The notes under the pieces were generated by a model, which did not search any database, had not been told where the DNA came from, and saw only the letters and a list, made by a program, of their open reading frames with translations. DNA of 64,000 nucleotides from Streptomyces parvulus (GTDB lineage: Bacteria > Actinomycetota > Actinomycetes > Streptomycetales > Streptomycetaceae). The translations under genes were made by a program, and so were the position numbers. The stretch covers positions 62,001 through 126,000 of the forward strand of contig NZ_BMRX01000020.1 of assembly GCF_014648855.1 (NCBI RefSeq), read 5' to 3'. Below, in pieces: positions 57,089 to 64,000 of this stretch. The stretch's first letter is position 1. Each line of letters begins with the position of its first letter.

Positions 57089-58435
57089 TCACGCGCCGCG
57101 CAGGTCCCTGACCCGGCGGATCTTGCCGAGCGAGCGCTCCAGCGTCTCCGGCGCGACGACCTCCACCTCCACCGTGACGCCCACACCGTCCTTGACGCCC
57201 TGGACGATCGCTCGGGCGGCGGCCTCGCGCACCTCCGGCCCCGCGTCGGGGCGGGCCTCGACCCGCACCGTCATGTGGTCCATCCGGCCGCGTTCGGAGA
57301 GCTGGATCTGGAAGTGCGGGGCGACACCGGGGGTGCGCAGCACGATCTCCTCGATCTGGGTGGGGAAGACGTTCACCCCGCGCAGGATGATCATGTCGTC
57401 ACAGCGGCCGGTGACCTTCCGCATCCGGCGGAAGGCGGGCCGGGCGGTGCCCGGCAGCAGCCGCGACAGGTCGCGCGTGCGGTAGCGGATCACCGGCAGC
57501 GCCTCCTTGGTGAGGGATGTGAAGACGATCTCGCCCTCCTCGCCCTCGGGCAGCACGGCGTCCGTGAGCGGGTCCACCACCTCGGGGTAGAAGTGGTCCT
57601 CCCAGACGTGCAGTCCGTCCTTGGTCTCGACGCACTCCTGGGCCACACCGGGGCCGATCACCTCGGACAGCCCGTATATGTCGACGGCGTGGATGCCGAC
57701 GCGCTCCTCGATCTCGCGCCGCATCTCCTCGGTCCACGGCTCGGCCCCGAAGATGCCCACCTTCAGCGAGGTGGAGCGCGGGTCGACGCCCTGCCGCTCG
57801 AACTCGTCGAGCAGCGTGAGCATGTAGGAGGGCGTGACCATGATGATCTCGGGCCGGAAGTCCTGGATGATCTGCACCTGGCGCGCCGTCATGCCGCCGG
57901 AGGCCGGGATCACCGTGCACCCGGCGCGCTCGGCGCCGTAGTGCGCGCCGAGACCGCCGGTGAACAGCCCGTAGCCGTAGGAGATGTGCACCTTGTGGCC
58001 GGGACGGCCGCCCGCGGCCCGGATCGAGCGGGCGACGACGTCCGCCCACATGGACAGGTCGTTGTCCGTGTACCCGACGACCGTGGCGCGGCCGGTGGTG
58101 CCGCTGGAGGCGTGCACCCGCCGCACGTCCTCCATCGGGACGGCGAACATCCCGTACGGGTAGGTGTCCCGCAGGTCCGCCTTGGTGGTGAACGGGAACC
58201 GGGCCAGGTCCGCCAGGCTCCGGCAGTCGTCCGGGGTGACTTTGGCGGCGTCGAACTTCTTGCGGTACAGCTCCACGTTCTCGTACGCGTGCCGCAGGGT
58301 GGCGCGCAGCCGGTCCAGCTGGAGTTCCGCGAGCTGATCCCGGGACAGGCGCTCGGCGTCGTCGAGCAGGTCGTGGGGGAGCGGTTCCCCGCGGCGTGGG
58401 GCCGGGGCCGGCCCGGTCGTCGGCTCGCTGCTCAT
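57089..58435 (-). CDS. paaK: Phenylacetate-CoA ligase
   Basis: The protein is 448 residues of the ANL superfamily with PaaK features: HASSGTTGRATVVGYT (P-loop), YGYGLFTGGLGAHYGAERAGCTVIPASGGMTARQ, IYGLSEVIGPGVAQECVE, RYRTRDLS and RCDDMIILRGVNVFPTQIEEIV. It activates phenylacetate to phenylacetyl-CoA with ATP. The ATG overlaps the stop of the thioesterase gene (ATGA). The 111-bp gap to the FMO shows no shared operon signal. Confidence 0.95.
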   Translation of the reverse strand: MSSEPTTGPAPAPRRGEPLPHDLLDDAERLSRDQLAELQLDRLRATLRHAYENVELYRKKFDAAKVTPDDCRSLADLARFPFTTKADLRDTYPYGMFAVPMEDVRRVHASSGTTGRATVVGYTDNDLSMWADVVARSIRAAGGRPGHKVHISYGYGLFTGGLGAHYGAERAGCTVIPASGGMTARQVQIIQDFRPEIIMVTPSYMLTLLDEFERQGVDPRSTSLKVGIFGAEPWTEEMRREIEERVGIHAVDIYGLSEVIGPGVAQECVETKDGLHVWEDHFYPEVVDPLTDAVLPEGEEGEIVFTSLTKEALPVIRYRTRDLSRLLPGTARPAFRRMRKVTGRCDDMIILRGVNVFPTQIEEIVLRTPGVAPHFQIQLSERGRMDHMTVRVEARPDAGPEVREAAARAIVQGVKDGVGVTVEVEVVAPETLERSLGKIRRVRDLRGA

Positions 58436-58899
58436 TGCGACTCCTTCGTCGGCTCGGTCGGCCCGGGCGGGACATGCTGCGTACCGCCCGCCGCGCTCTC
58501 CCGCACACTGCGGCTGCGTCCGCGGAACTCCGCGATCAGCTCGTCGCCGCGGCGCACGCTCACGTCGTAGACGCCGCTGCGGCCGAAACGGGCCCGCTCC
58601 TCGGCCCGAGCGACGAGGACGTCGCCCTCGCGGGCCGGGGCGACGAAGACGATGTCGGCGCCGGCCGCGACGGTCACCGGACCGTGGCTGTTGCAGGCGC
58701 AGGCGAACGCGGAGTCGGCGAGGAGGAAGACGTAGCCGCCGTGGGCGATGCGGTGGCCGTTCACCATCGCCGGGGTCACGGTCATCCGGAGCAGGGCGGT
58801 GCCCTCGCCGTGCTCGACCAGCTCGATGCCCAGCCCCCGGGAGGCCTCGTCCGCGGAGAACATCGTCTCCGTCGGTGTCGGCCCAGTGGCCTGCGACAT
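58432..58899 (-). CDS. paaI: PaaI hot-dog thioesterase
   Basis: The protein is 155 residues from the ATG at 58899 with a hot-dog core: LRMTVTPAMVNGHRIAHGGYVFLLADSAFACACNSHGP and VTVAAGADIVFVAPAREGDVLVARAEE. The motif N-G-H-x-x-A-H-G-G contains the catalytic Asn/His pair of PaaI. It hydrolyses stalled CoA thioesters of ring-hydroxylated phenylacetate and rescues CoA. It is the first gene of the minus-strand paa unit. Confidence 0.93.
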   Translation of the reverse strand: MSQATGPTPTETMFSADEASRGLGIELVEHGEGTALLRMTVTPAMVNGHRIAHGGYVFLLADSAFACACNSHGPVTVAAGADIVFVAPAREGDVLVARAEERARFGRSGVYDVSVRRGDELIAEFRGRSRSVRESAAGGTQHVPPGPTEPTKESQ

Positions 58900-58922
58900 C
58901 CTTCCCACCACCTTCCGTCCCG

Positions 58923-58936
58923 ACCGACCATTCGGT
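58923..58936. promoter_or_regulatory. TetR-type operator, paaI side
   Basis: The arms ACCGA (58923-58927) and TCGGT (58932-58936) flank CCAT. On the minus strand the sequence reads CGAATGGTCGGT, exactly as at the second site. It lies 24 bp before the paaI ATG. The pattern recalls PaaR operators of actinobacteria, where a TetR repressor responds to phenylacetyl-CoA. No TetR gene is in the window. Confidence 0.65.
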
Positions 58937-59043
58937 TAGCTCGCGGCAGGGCCCAGTAATCCAGCCGCGCGGCCGCCCTGTCAAGAGTGTGGAGGGCGGT
59001 GCCGCGGGTCTTGCCCGGCGCCCCGAAACCCGTCACACTGGGT

Positions 59044-59061
59044 ACCGAACGAATGGTCGGT
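59044..59061. promoter_or_regulatory. TetR-type operator, paaA side
   Basis: The arms ACCGA (59044-59048) and TCGGT (59057-59061) are separated by ACGAATGG, containing the shared CGAATGGTCGGT in the opposite orientation to the first site. It lies 16 bp before the paaA ATG. With the other site it would give coordinated control of the two divergent paa units. Confidence 0.65.
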
Positions 59062-59077
59062 TGGGAAGCTGGTGACG

Positions 59078-60055
59078 ATGACCACGACACACGCCGCCGA
59101 GGCGCCGCCCCCGGACGCGCTCCAGGAGCACTTCGACGCGACGATCGCGCACGACCAGCGCGTCGAGCCGCGCGACTGGATGCCGGAGGGCTACCGCAAG
59201 ACGCTGATCCGGCAGATCGCCCAGCACGCCCACTCGGAGATCATCGGCATGCAGCCGGAGGGCGAGTGGATCACCCGCGCGCCGTCGCTGCGCCGCAAGG
59301 CGATCCTGTTCGCCAAGGTCCAGGACGAGGCCGGTCACGGTCTGTACCTGTACTCGGCGGCCGAGACGCTCGGCGCGGACCGCGACGACCTCACGCGGCG
59401 GCTGATCGACGGCCGGCAGAAGTACTCGTCGATCTTCAACTACCCGACTCTCAGCTTCGCCGACGTCGGCGTCATCGGCTGGTTCGTGGACGGCGCCGCC
59501 ATCTGCAACCAGGTGCCGCTGTGCCGCAGCTCGTACGGGCCGTACGCGCGCGCGATGGTGCGCATCTGCAAGGAGGAGTCCTTCCACCAGCGGCAGGGCT
59601 ACGAGCTGCTGATGACGATGATGCGCGGCACCGCGGCCCAGCGCGACATGGTCCAGGACGCCGTCGACCGCTGGTGGTGGCCGTCCCTGATGATGTTCGG
59701 CCCGCCCGACGAGGCGTCGCCCAACTCGGAGCGGTCGATGGCCTGGAAGATCAAGCGCCACAGCAACGACGAGCTGCGCCGCCGCTTCGTCGACATGACC
59801 GTCCCGCAGGCCCAGAAGCTCGGCGTCACCCTGCCCGACCCGGAGCTGCGGTGGAACGAGGAGGCGGGGCACCACGACTTCGGCACCCCCGACTGGGACG
59901 AGCTGATGCGGGTCATCAAGGGCGACGGCCCCTGCAACGCCCAGCGCGGCGAGCGGCGTCGCACCGCCCACGAGGACGGCGCCTGGGTCCGCGAGGCGGC
60001 CACCGCCCACGCCGCCAAGCAGGCCGCCCGCGCGGAGAAGGGAGCGGTGGCATGA
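59078..60055 (+). CDS. paaA: 1,2-phenylacetyl-CoA epoxidase subunit A (catalytic)
   Basis: The protein is 325 residues. The di-iron carboxylate ligands are visible in AKVQDEAGHGLYLYSAAE (E-x-x-H) and RICKEESFHQRQGYEL (E-x-x-H), as in characterised PaaA. The multicomponent enzyme epoxidises the ring of phenylacetyl-CoA using O2. The ATG at 59078 is preferred to the GTG two codons upstream for ribosome-site spacing. The 4-bp overlap with paaB shows coupling. Confidence 0.96.
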   Translation: MTTTHAAEAPPPDALQEHFDATIAHDQRVEPRDWMPEGYRKTLIRQIAQHAHSEIIGMQPEGEWITRAPSLRRKAILFAKVQDEAGHGLYLYSAAETLGADRDDLTRRLIDGRQKYSSIFNYPTLSFADVGVIGWFVDGAAICNQVPLCRSSYGPYARAMVRICKEESFHQRQGYELLMTMMRGTAAQRDMVQDAVDRWWWPSLMMFGPPDEASPNSERSMAWKIKRHSNDELRRRFVDMTVPQAQKLGVTLPDPELRWNEEAGHHDFGTPDWDELMRVIKGDGPCNAQRGERRRTAHEDGAWVREAATAHAAKQAARAEKGAVA

Positions 60056-60345
60056 CCGCCGAGAAGCAGGGCTGGCCTCTGTACGAGGTCTTCGTGCGCG
60101 GCAAGCGCGGCCTCAACCACGTGCACGTCGGCTCGCTCCACGCCGCCGACGACACCATGGCCCTCACCCACGCCCGCGACCTCTACACGCGGCGCAACGA
60201 GGGCGTGAGCATCTGGGTGGTCCGCTCCGAGCACGTCGCCGCCTCCACCCGCGACGAGAAGGACCCGTTCTTCGCCCCCAGCGCCGACAAGGTCTACCGC
60301 CACCCGACCTTCTACGACATCCCCGACGACGTCCCCCACATCTAG
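60052..60345 (+). CDS. paaB: Phenylacetyl-CoA epoxidase subunit B
   Basis: The protein is 97 residues and matches PaaB well: WPLYEVFVRGKRGLNHVHVGSLHAADDTMALTHARDLYTRRNEGVSIWVVRSEHVAAS. PaaB bridges PaaAC and the electron-supplying PaaE. It is coupled to paaA. Confidence 0.95.
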   Translation: MTAEKQGWPLYEVFVRGKRGLNHVHVGSLHAADDTMALTHARDLYTRRNEGVSIWVVRSEHVAASTRDEKDPFFAPSADKVYRHPTFYDIPDDVPHI

Positions 60346-60354
60346 GAGCAGGGC

Positions 60355-61182
60355 ATGAGCGACGACCACGTCTACCTCACCCTGGCCGAGGGACACGAGG
60401 ACGACACCCGCTGGGCCTACGGCACCGGCTTCGAGGACCCGCTGCACGGCGTCGACACCACCGTGCCCGAGGGCGTCGACGCCGCCGAACTGGCCGCGGA
60501 CTGCGTGGCGCTGGCCGACGACGCCCTGATCAGCGCCCAGCGGCTCGCCGAGTGGGTCACCCGGGCCCCGGAGCTGGAGGAGGAGGTGGCGCTGGCCAAC
60601 ATCGGCCTCGACCTCCTCGGCCAGGCCCGCCTGCTGTACACCCGCGCCGGCCAGGCCGACGGCACCGGCCGCGACGAGGACGCCTACGCCTACCTCCGCG
60701 ACGCCGCCGACTTCCGCAACGTCGTGCTGGCCGAACTCCCGCGCGGCGACTTCGCGTTCGCCGTGGTGCGGCTGCTGGTGCTCTCCACCTGGCGGCTGGC
60801 CCACTTCCAGCGGCTGGTGGACCACCCCGACCCGGTCCTCGCGGCGGTGGCGGCCAAGGGCGTCAAGGAACTGGCCTACCACCGGCAGTACGCCGCCGAC
60901 TGGGCCGTCCGCCTGGGCGACGGCACCGAGGAGTCGCACCGCAGGATGCGGGCGGCACTGGACGAGGTCGCCCCCTACCTCGGCGAACTGCACACGGCGT
61001 ACGACGTGCGGGACGAGGTGGCCGACGTGCTCCGCCAGGTCACCGACGCGGCCGGCCTCGCCATGCCGGTGTACCGGCCGCTGCCCGGCTCCGGCCGCGC
61101 CGGCGAGCACACCGAGCACCTGGCGCCGCTGCTCACCGAGTTGCAGGGCGTCGCCCGTGCGTACCCGGGGGCGACATGGTGA
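60355..61182 (+). CDS. paaC: Phenylacetyl-CoA epoxidase subunit C (structural)
   Basis: The protein is 275 residues and, like other PaaC proteins, is ferritin-like: CVALADDALISAQRLAEWVTRAPELEEEVALANIGLDLLGQARLLYTRAGQ, FRNVVLAELPRGDFAFAVVRLLVLSTW and VKELAYHRQYAADWAVRLGDGTEESHRRM. It forms the non-catalytic partner of PaaA. Its 3' end overlaps paaD by 7 bp. Confidence 0.95.
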   Translation: MSDDHVYLTLAEGHEDDTRWAYGTGFEDPLHGVDTTVPEGVDAAELAADCVALADDALISAQRLAEWVTRAPELEEEVALANIGLDLLGQARLLYTRAGQADGTGRDEDAYAYLRDAADFRNVVLAELPRGDFAFAVVRLLVLSTWRLAHFQRLVDHPDPVLAAVAAKGVKELAYHRQYAADWAVRLGDGTEESHRRMRAALDEVAPYLGELHTAYDVRDEVADVLRQVTDAAGLAMPVYRPLPGSGRAGEHTEHLAPLLTELQGVARAYPGATW

Positions 61183-61685
61183 CCGCGCTCCTGGACACCG
61201 CCCGCGCCCGCCGCGTCGCCGAACGGGTGCCGGACCCCGAGCTGCCCATGCTCACCCTCGCCGACCTGGGCGTCCTGCGCGGCGTCGAGGTCGGCGCGGA
61301 CGGCACCGTGGTGGCGAGCCTGACGCCCACCTACTCGGGCTGCCCGGCCATGGCCGAGATGCGCGCGGACGTCGCCGCCCGGCTGCGCGAGGCCGGTTAC
61401 GAGCGGGTGGAGATCCGCACCGTCCTGGACCCGCCCTGGACCAGCGACTGGATCACCGAGTCCGGCCGCCGCAAGCTCACCGAGCACGGCATCGCCCCGC
61501 CCGGCCCGGCACCGCGCGGCGGCCCTGTCCCCCTCGTGCTGTCGCCCACCCGGCCCGCGGTGCCCTGCCCCCGCTGCGGATCGGCGGACACCGAGGAGAC
61601 CTCACGCTTCGCCGCCACCTCCTGCAAGGCCCTGTGGCGCTGCCGGGCCTGCCGCGAGCCGTTCGAGTACGTCAAGGAGATCTGA
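61176..61685 (+). CDS. paaD: Phenylacetyl-CoA epoxidase maturation protein PaaD
   Basis: The protein is 169 residues with a MIP18/DUF59-like domain (RVPDPELPMLTLADLGVLRGVEVGADGTVVASLTPTYSGCPAMAEMRADV) followed by a C-terminal zinc ribbon C-P-R-C ... C-R-A-C. PaaD is required for full epoxidase activity, probably in iron-sulfur maturation. It starts ATG-GTG, the ATG lying in the paaC 3' end, and its stop abuts paaE as TGATG. Confidence 0.93.
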   Translation: MVTALLDTARARRVAERVPDPELPMLTLADLGVLRGVEVGADGTVVASLTPTYSGCPAMAEMRADVAARLREAGYERVEIRTVLDPPWTSDWITESGRRKLTEHGIAPPGPAPRGGPVPLVLSPTRPAVPCPRCGSADTEETSRFAATSCKALWRCRACREPFEYVKEI

Positions 61686-62791
61686 TGGCCCCGACCGCCC
61701 CCGTCCCGGCAGCGCCGGTGCGCGCCCGCCGCCGGCCCGCCTTCCACCGCCTGCGGGTCGCCGCCGTGGAGCGGCTGTGCGCGGACGCGGCGGCCGTGAG
61801 CTTCGAGATCCCGGACGACCTGGCCGCGGAGTTCGCCTTCGCACCCGGCCAGTCGCTCACCCTGCGGCGTGAGGTCGACGGCCGGGACGAGCGCCGCTCG
61901 TACTCGATCTGCGCGCCGGCCGGCGCGGTGCCGCGCATCGGGGTCCGGGTGGTGCCGGGCGGGGTGTTCTCCTCGTGGCTGGTCGAGGAGGTGCGGCCCG
62001 GCGACACCGTCGAGGTCATGGCGCCCACCGGCCTCTTCACCCCCGACCTGACCGTCCCCGGCCACCACGTGCTGATCGCGGCCGGGTCGGGCATCACGCC
62101 CATGGTGTCCATCGCCGAGTCGGTGCTGGCCGCCGACGACCGGTCGTCCGTGACGCTGTTCTACGGCAACCGCCGCACCGACACGGTCATGTTCGCGGAC
62201 GAGCTGGCGGACCTGAAGGACCTCCACCCGGCCCGCTTCCACCTGGCGCACGTGCTCTCCCGCGAACCCCGCGAGGCCGAGGTGCTCTCCGGCCGCCTGG
62301 ACGCCGGGCGGCTCGCGGAGCTCGTCGGCGCGCTGGTGGACGTGGAGTCCGCGGACCACTGGTGGCTGTGCGGGCCGCAGGGCATGGTCGCCGACGCCCA
62401 GCAGGTGCTGGCCGGCCTCGGCGTCCCGGCGGACCGCGTCCACCGGGAGCTGTTCTTCGCCGAGGACGAGCCCGTACGGGAGGTCCGCCACGAGGAGTCC
62501 GGCCCGCGGGGCCCCGTCAGCGAGGTCACCATCACCCTGGACGGCCGTTCCACCAGCGCCTCGCTCTCCCGGGAGCGGACGCTGCTCGACGGAGCCCAGC
62601 AGACCCGGCCCGACCTCCCCTTCGCCTGCAAGGGCGGGGTCTGCGGCACCTGCCGCGCCCTGGTCACCGACGGCACGGCCGACATGCGCCGCAACTACGC
62701 CCTGGAGGACGCCGAGGTCGACGCCGGGTACGTGCTGACCTGCCAGACGTACCCGGTCTCGGAGAGGCTGACCGTGGACTACGACAGCTGA
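61685..62791 (+). CDS. paaE: Phenylacetyl-CoA epoxidase reductase PaaE
   Basis: The protein is 368 residues: an FAD-binding barrel (R-R-S-Y-S-I-C), an NADPH domain (VLIAAGSGITPMVSIAESVLA, LFYGNRRT, CGPQGMVADA) and a C-terminal [2Fe-2S] ferredoxin with Cys motif C-K-G-G-V-C-G-T-C plus a distal Cys in LTCQTYP. It carries electrons from NADPH to the di-iron centre of PaaA. It is the final gene of the divergent paaABCDE operon. Confidence 0.95.
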   Translation: MAPTAPVPAAPVRARRRPAFHRLRVAAVERLCADAAAVSFEIPDDLAAEFAFAPGQSLTLRREVDGRDERRSYSICAPAGAVPRIGVRVVPGGVFSSWLVEEVRPGDTVEVMAPTGLFTPDLTVPGHHVLIAAGSGITPMVSIAESVLAADDRSSVTLFYGNRRTDTVMFADELADLKDLHPARFHLAHVLSREPREAEVLSGRLDAGRLAELVGALVDVESADHWWLCGPQGMVADAQQVLAGLGVPADRVHRELFFAEDEPVREVRHEESGPRGPVSEVTITLDGRSTSASLSRERTLLDGAQQTRPDLPFACKGGVCGTCRALVTDGTADMRRNYALEDAEVDAGYVLTCQTYPVSERLTVDYDS

Positions 62792-62813
62792 GCGGCTCCC
62801 ACCCGGCGCCCGC

Positions 62814-64000
62814 TCACGCCGGGTTGTCGCCGTGGGTGAGCGTCTCCCAGGCGACGAACAGGTTGTTCGAGCCGGACGGACGGGTGCGCTCGGTCAGGGC
62901 CTGGGTGTTGTCCATGGCGTGGCCGAGGCGGTTGTGCAGGGCGTTGTAACCGACCTCGGTGACCGGACCGAGCCCCAGGTGCACGGAGCCCCCGCACAGC
63001 CAGCCCGGGACCGCGGCGCCCTGCTCGTACTTCGCCTGGAAGCCGAGCGCGTGCCGCAGCCGCTCGCCCACGTCGGTGCCGTACAGGTCCTGCCCCTGGA
63101 TCCGGCTGGTCTCGGCGACGTGCGCGATCGACGAGATGCCGTACCCGGTGTGGGTGAAGTCCCGGCAGGTCTCCTGGGTGAGGCCGTTGACGAAGGTGGA
63201 CTGGCCCTGCCAGTAGTTGACGATCTTGTCCCGGGTGTTGAGGTTCTGGCTCGGGACGGTCTTCGGCAGGGCGCCGTCCGATTCCAGGTACACGTACGCG
63301 GCCGTGCGGGTGCGGAACTTGCCCATGGCCTTGTCGTAGGACGCCTTGTCCTCCAGGAAGACGGAGATGCCGACGGCGGCCTCCATCATCGTCAGCTCCC
63401 AGTTGCCGTTGGAGTTGGAGCCGTTGATGATCTCGGGCAGGTAGACGTTCCGGAGCATCGTGGCGAAGCGGCCGGAGTTGGCCCACGAGCCGGTGTACGT
63501 GTACTTGATGATCTCCGCGGCCTTGGGCCAGGAGGAGCCGGCCCAGCCGGTTTGGAGCGGCGCGTTGCTGTTGGTGTGGTCCCGGATCACCGCGGACCAG
63601 GCGTCCATCAGCTCGATCGCCTTGCGGGCGTAGCGCTCGTCGCGGGTCATGTACCAGGCGAGCGCGTTGGTGTACGCCGCGATCGCGTCCTCGCGCTCGT
63701 CGGTGCAGCCCAGGTTGGGGTTCGAGTAGGAACCGCACTCGACCACCGCGCGGGGCTTGGGGGCACGGTTCAGGTCGGCGTACCTGCTCCGCATCATCTG
63801 GTCGAACGCGCCCTTCCAGGGCTGGGCCCCGGCCTGCACCTTGGCGCGGGTGAAGTCGAGCTGGCCCTCGGAGACGGTGACTCCGGGGTGGGTGAACGCG
63901 GCCGGAGCGGCTTCCGCGCGGGAGGCCGCGGGGCCCGGACCGACGAGCAGGGTGCCGGCCAGCGCGGCGGTGAGGGCCGCGAGCAGGACGACTCGGGATC
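62814..64000 (-). CDS. Alginate-lyase-family secreted protein, 5'-truncated
   Basis: The reading frame runs off the right edge of the window, where it already encodes a signal-peptide-like stretch (RVVLLAALTAALAGTLLVGPGPAASRAEA); only the very start is missing. The body contains TNALAWYMTRDERYARKAIELMDAW, NGSNSNGNWELTMMEAAVGISVFL and CRDFTHTGYGISSIAHVAETSRIQGQDLYGT, with the Asn and His-Tyr residues of the PL5-like alginate lyase domain. It is probably an exported polysaccharide-degrading enzyme; substrate specificity cannot be read off. It is convergent with paaE. Confidence 0.85.
   Translation of the reverse strand, partial: SRVVLLAALTAALAGTLLVGPGPAASRAEAAPAAFTHPGVTVSEGQLDFTRAKVQAGAQPWKGAFDQMMRSRYADLNRAPKPRAVVECGSYSNPNLGCTDEREDAIAAYTNALAWYMTRDERYARKAIELMDAWSAVIRDHTNSNAPLQTGWAGSSWPKAAEIIKYTYTGSWANSGRFATMLRNVYLPEIINGSNSNGNWELTMMEAAVGISVFLEDKASYDKAMGKFRTRTAAYVYLESDGALPKTVPSQNLNTRDKIVNYWQGQSTFVNGLTQETCRDFTHTGYGISSIAHVAETSRIQGQDLYGTDVGERLRHALGFQAKYEQGAAVPGWLCGGSVHLGLGPVTEVGYNALHNRLGHAMDNTQALTERTRPSGSNNLFVAWETLTHGDNPA

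Noticed and set aside
55634..58570. 978-codon plus-strand open frame opposite the FMO and paaK
   Set aside because: The same artefact; the opposite strand carries intact FMO and PaaK motifs.
1..64000. Integrated mobile element, prophage or tRNA attachment site
   Set aside because: No integrase, transposase, tRNA gene or direct-repeat pair could be found, and codon use is uniform.

Overview
The window is actinobacterial chromosome and very probably Streptomyces. Base composition is very GC-rich with a strong third-position G/C bias. GTG starts and 4-nt ATGA/GTGA gene overlaps are frequent. Two 'conservon' operons (cvnA-B-C-D plus cytochrome P450) are present, as are a DUF574-type methyltransferase, snapalysin, a class F sortase and ABBA-type indole prenyltransferase/FMO genes, all typical of streptomycetes. 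A single TTA leucine codon was found in the called genes. No rRNA, tRNA, transposase, integrase or CRISPR array was seen. Functions are diverse and accessory, as in a chromosome arm, but nothing points to recent mobile-element insertion.

Layout. 1-1739: end of a ferric-siderophore ABC system (ATPase cut by the window edge, binding lipoprotein). 1753-5578: spore-photoproduct-lyase-like radical SAM protein, a tiny membrane protein, a DUF574-type methyltransferase, a YihY/BrkB membrane protein and an unknown CxxC protein. 5743-11436 (minus): conservon 1, cvnA-B-C-D followed by two P450s (CYP157-like without ExxR, CYP154-like with ExxR), all overlapping, next to a GAF-ANTAR regulator. 12442-14654: MarR regulator and an MFS-UspA fusion. 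14678-16929: cupin, NsrR and flavohaemoprotein, the nitric-oxide detoxification set with two recognisable NsrR operators. 16926-20406: STAS-like protein, CbiZ amidohydrolase, small membrane protein, snapalysin and its divergent LysR regulator. 20485-25660: PepSY lipoprotein, then a benzoylformate-decarboxylase/benzaldehyde-dehydrogenase/aromatic-acid-transporter operon with a divergent LysR gene. 26745-33279: Ala/Lys-rich membrane protein, phosphoglucomutase, LysR regulator, HATPase anti-sigma-like protein, a repeat-bearing surface protein with a class F sortase, and a SchA/CurD-domain protein. 33362-36729: O-methyltransferase, beta-helix secreted protein, isochorismatase-family hydrolase and a small unknown protein. 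36825-40157: GntR regulator, DHDPS/NAL-family aldolase and sugar-acid-like MFS transporter around a 24-bp perfect palindrome. 40257-46600: Rpf-like protein, MpaB-family oxygenase, a sulfonate-type ABC operon with an LLM monooxygenase and a short cysteine-containing leader peptide, and an orphan ABC ATPase. 46862-50057: S1 protease, a conventional P450 and a TauE exporter. 50373-54247: conservon 2, whose cvnC carries the TTA codon and whose P450 lacks ExxR. 54351-56977: an unlisted 35-codon ORF translationally coupled to a DMATS-type prenyltransferase, and the convergent FMO (the L-Trp to 5-dimethylallylindole-3-acetonitrile gene pair known from S. coelicolor). 57089-62791: phenylacetate catabolism genes paaK-paaI diverging from paaABCDE, with paired TetR-type operators. 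62814-64000: alginate-lyase-family protein, cut by the window edge.

Genes that probably work together: cvnA-D with their P450s (G-protein-like membrane signalling complexes); nsrR-hmpA and possibly the cupin; mdlC-type decarboxylase, dehydrogenase and transporter (benzoylformate to benzoate); the ABC transporter with its monooxygenase (organosulfur use); prenyltransferase with FMO (prenylated indole); paaK with paaA-E (phenylacetyl-CoA epoxidation). The most interesting signals are the coupled 35-codon ORF before the prenyltransferase, the two conservon P450s without ExxR, and the TTA codon in conservon 2.
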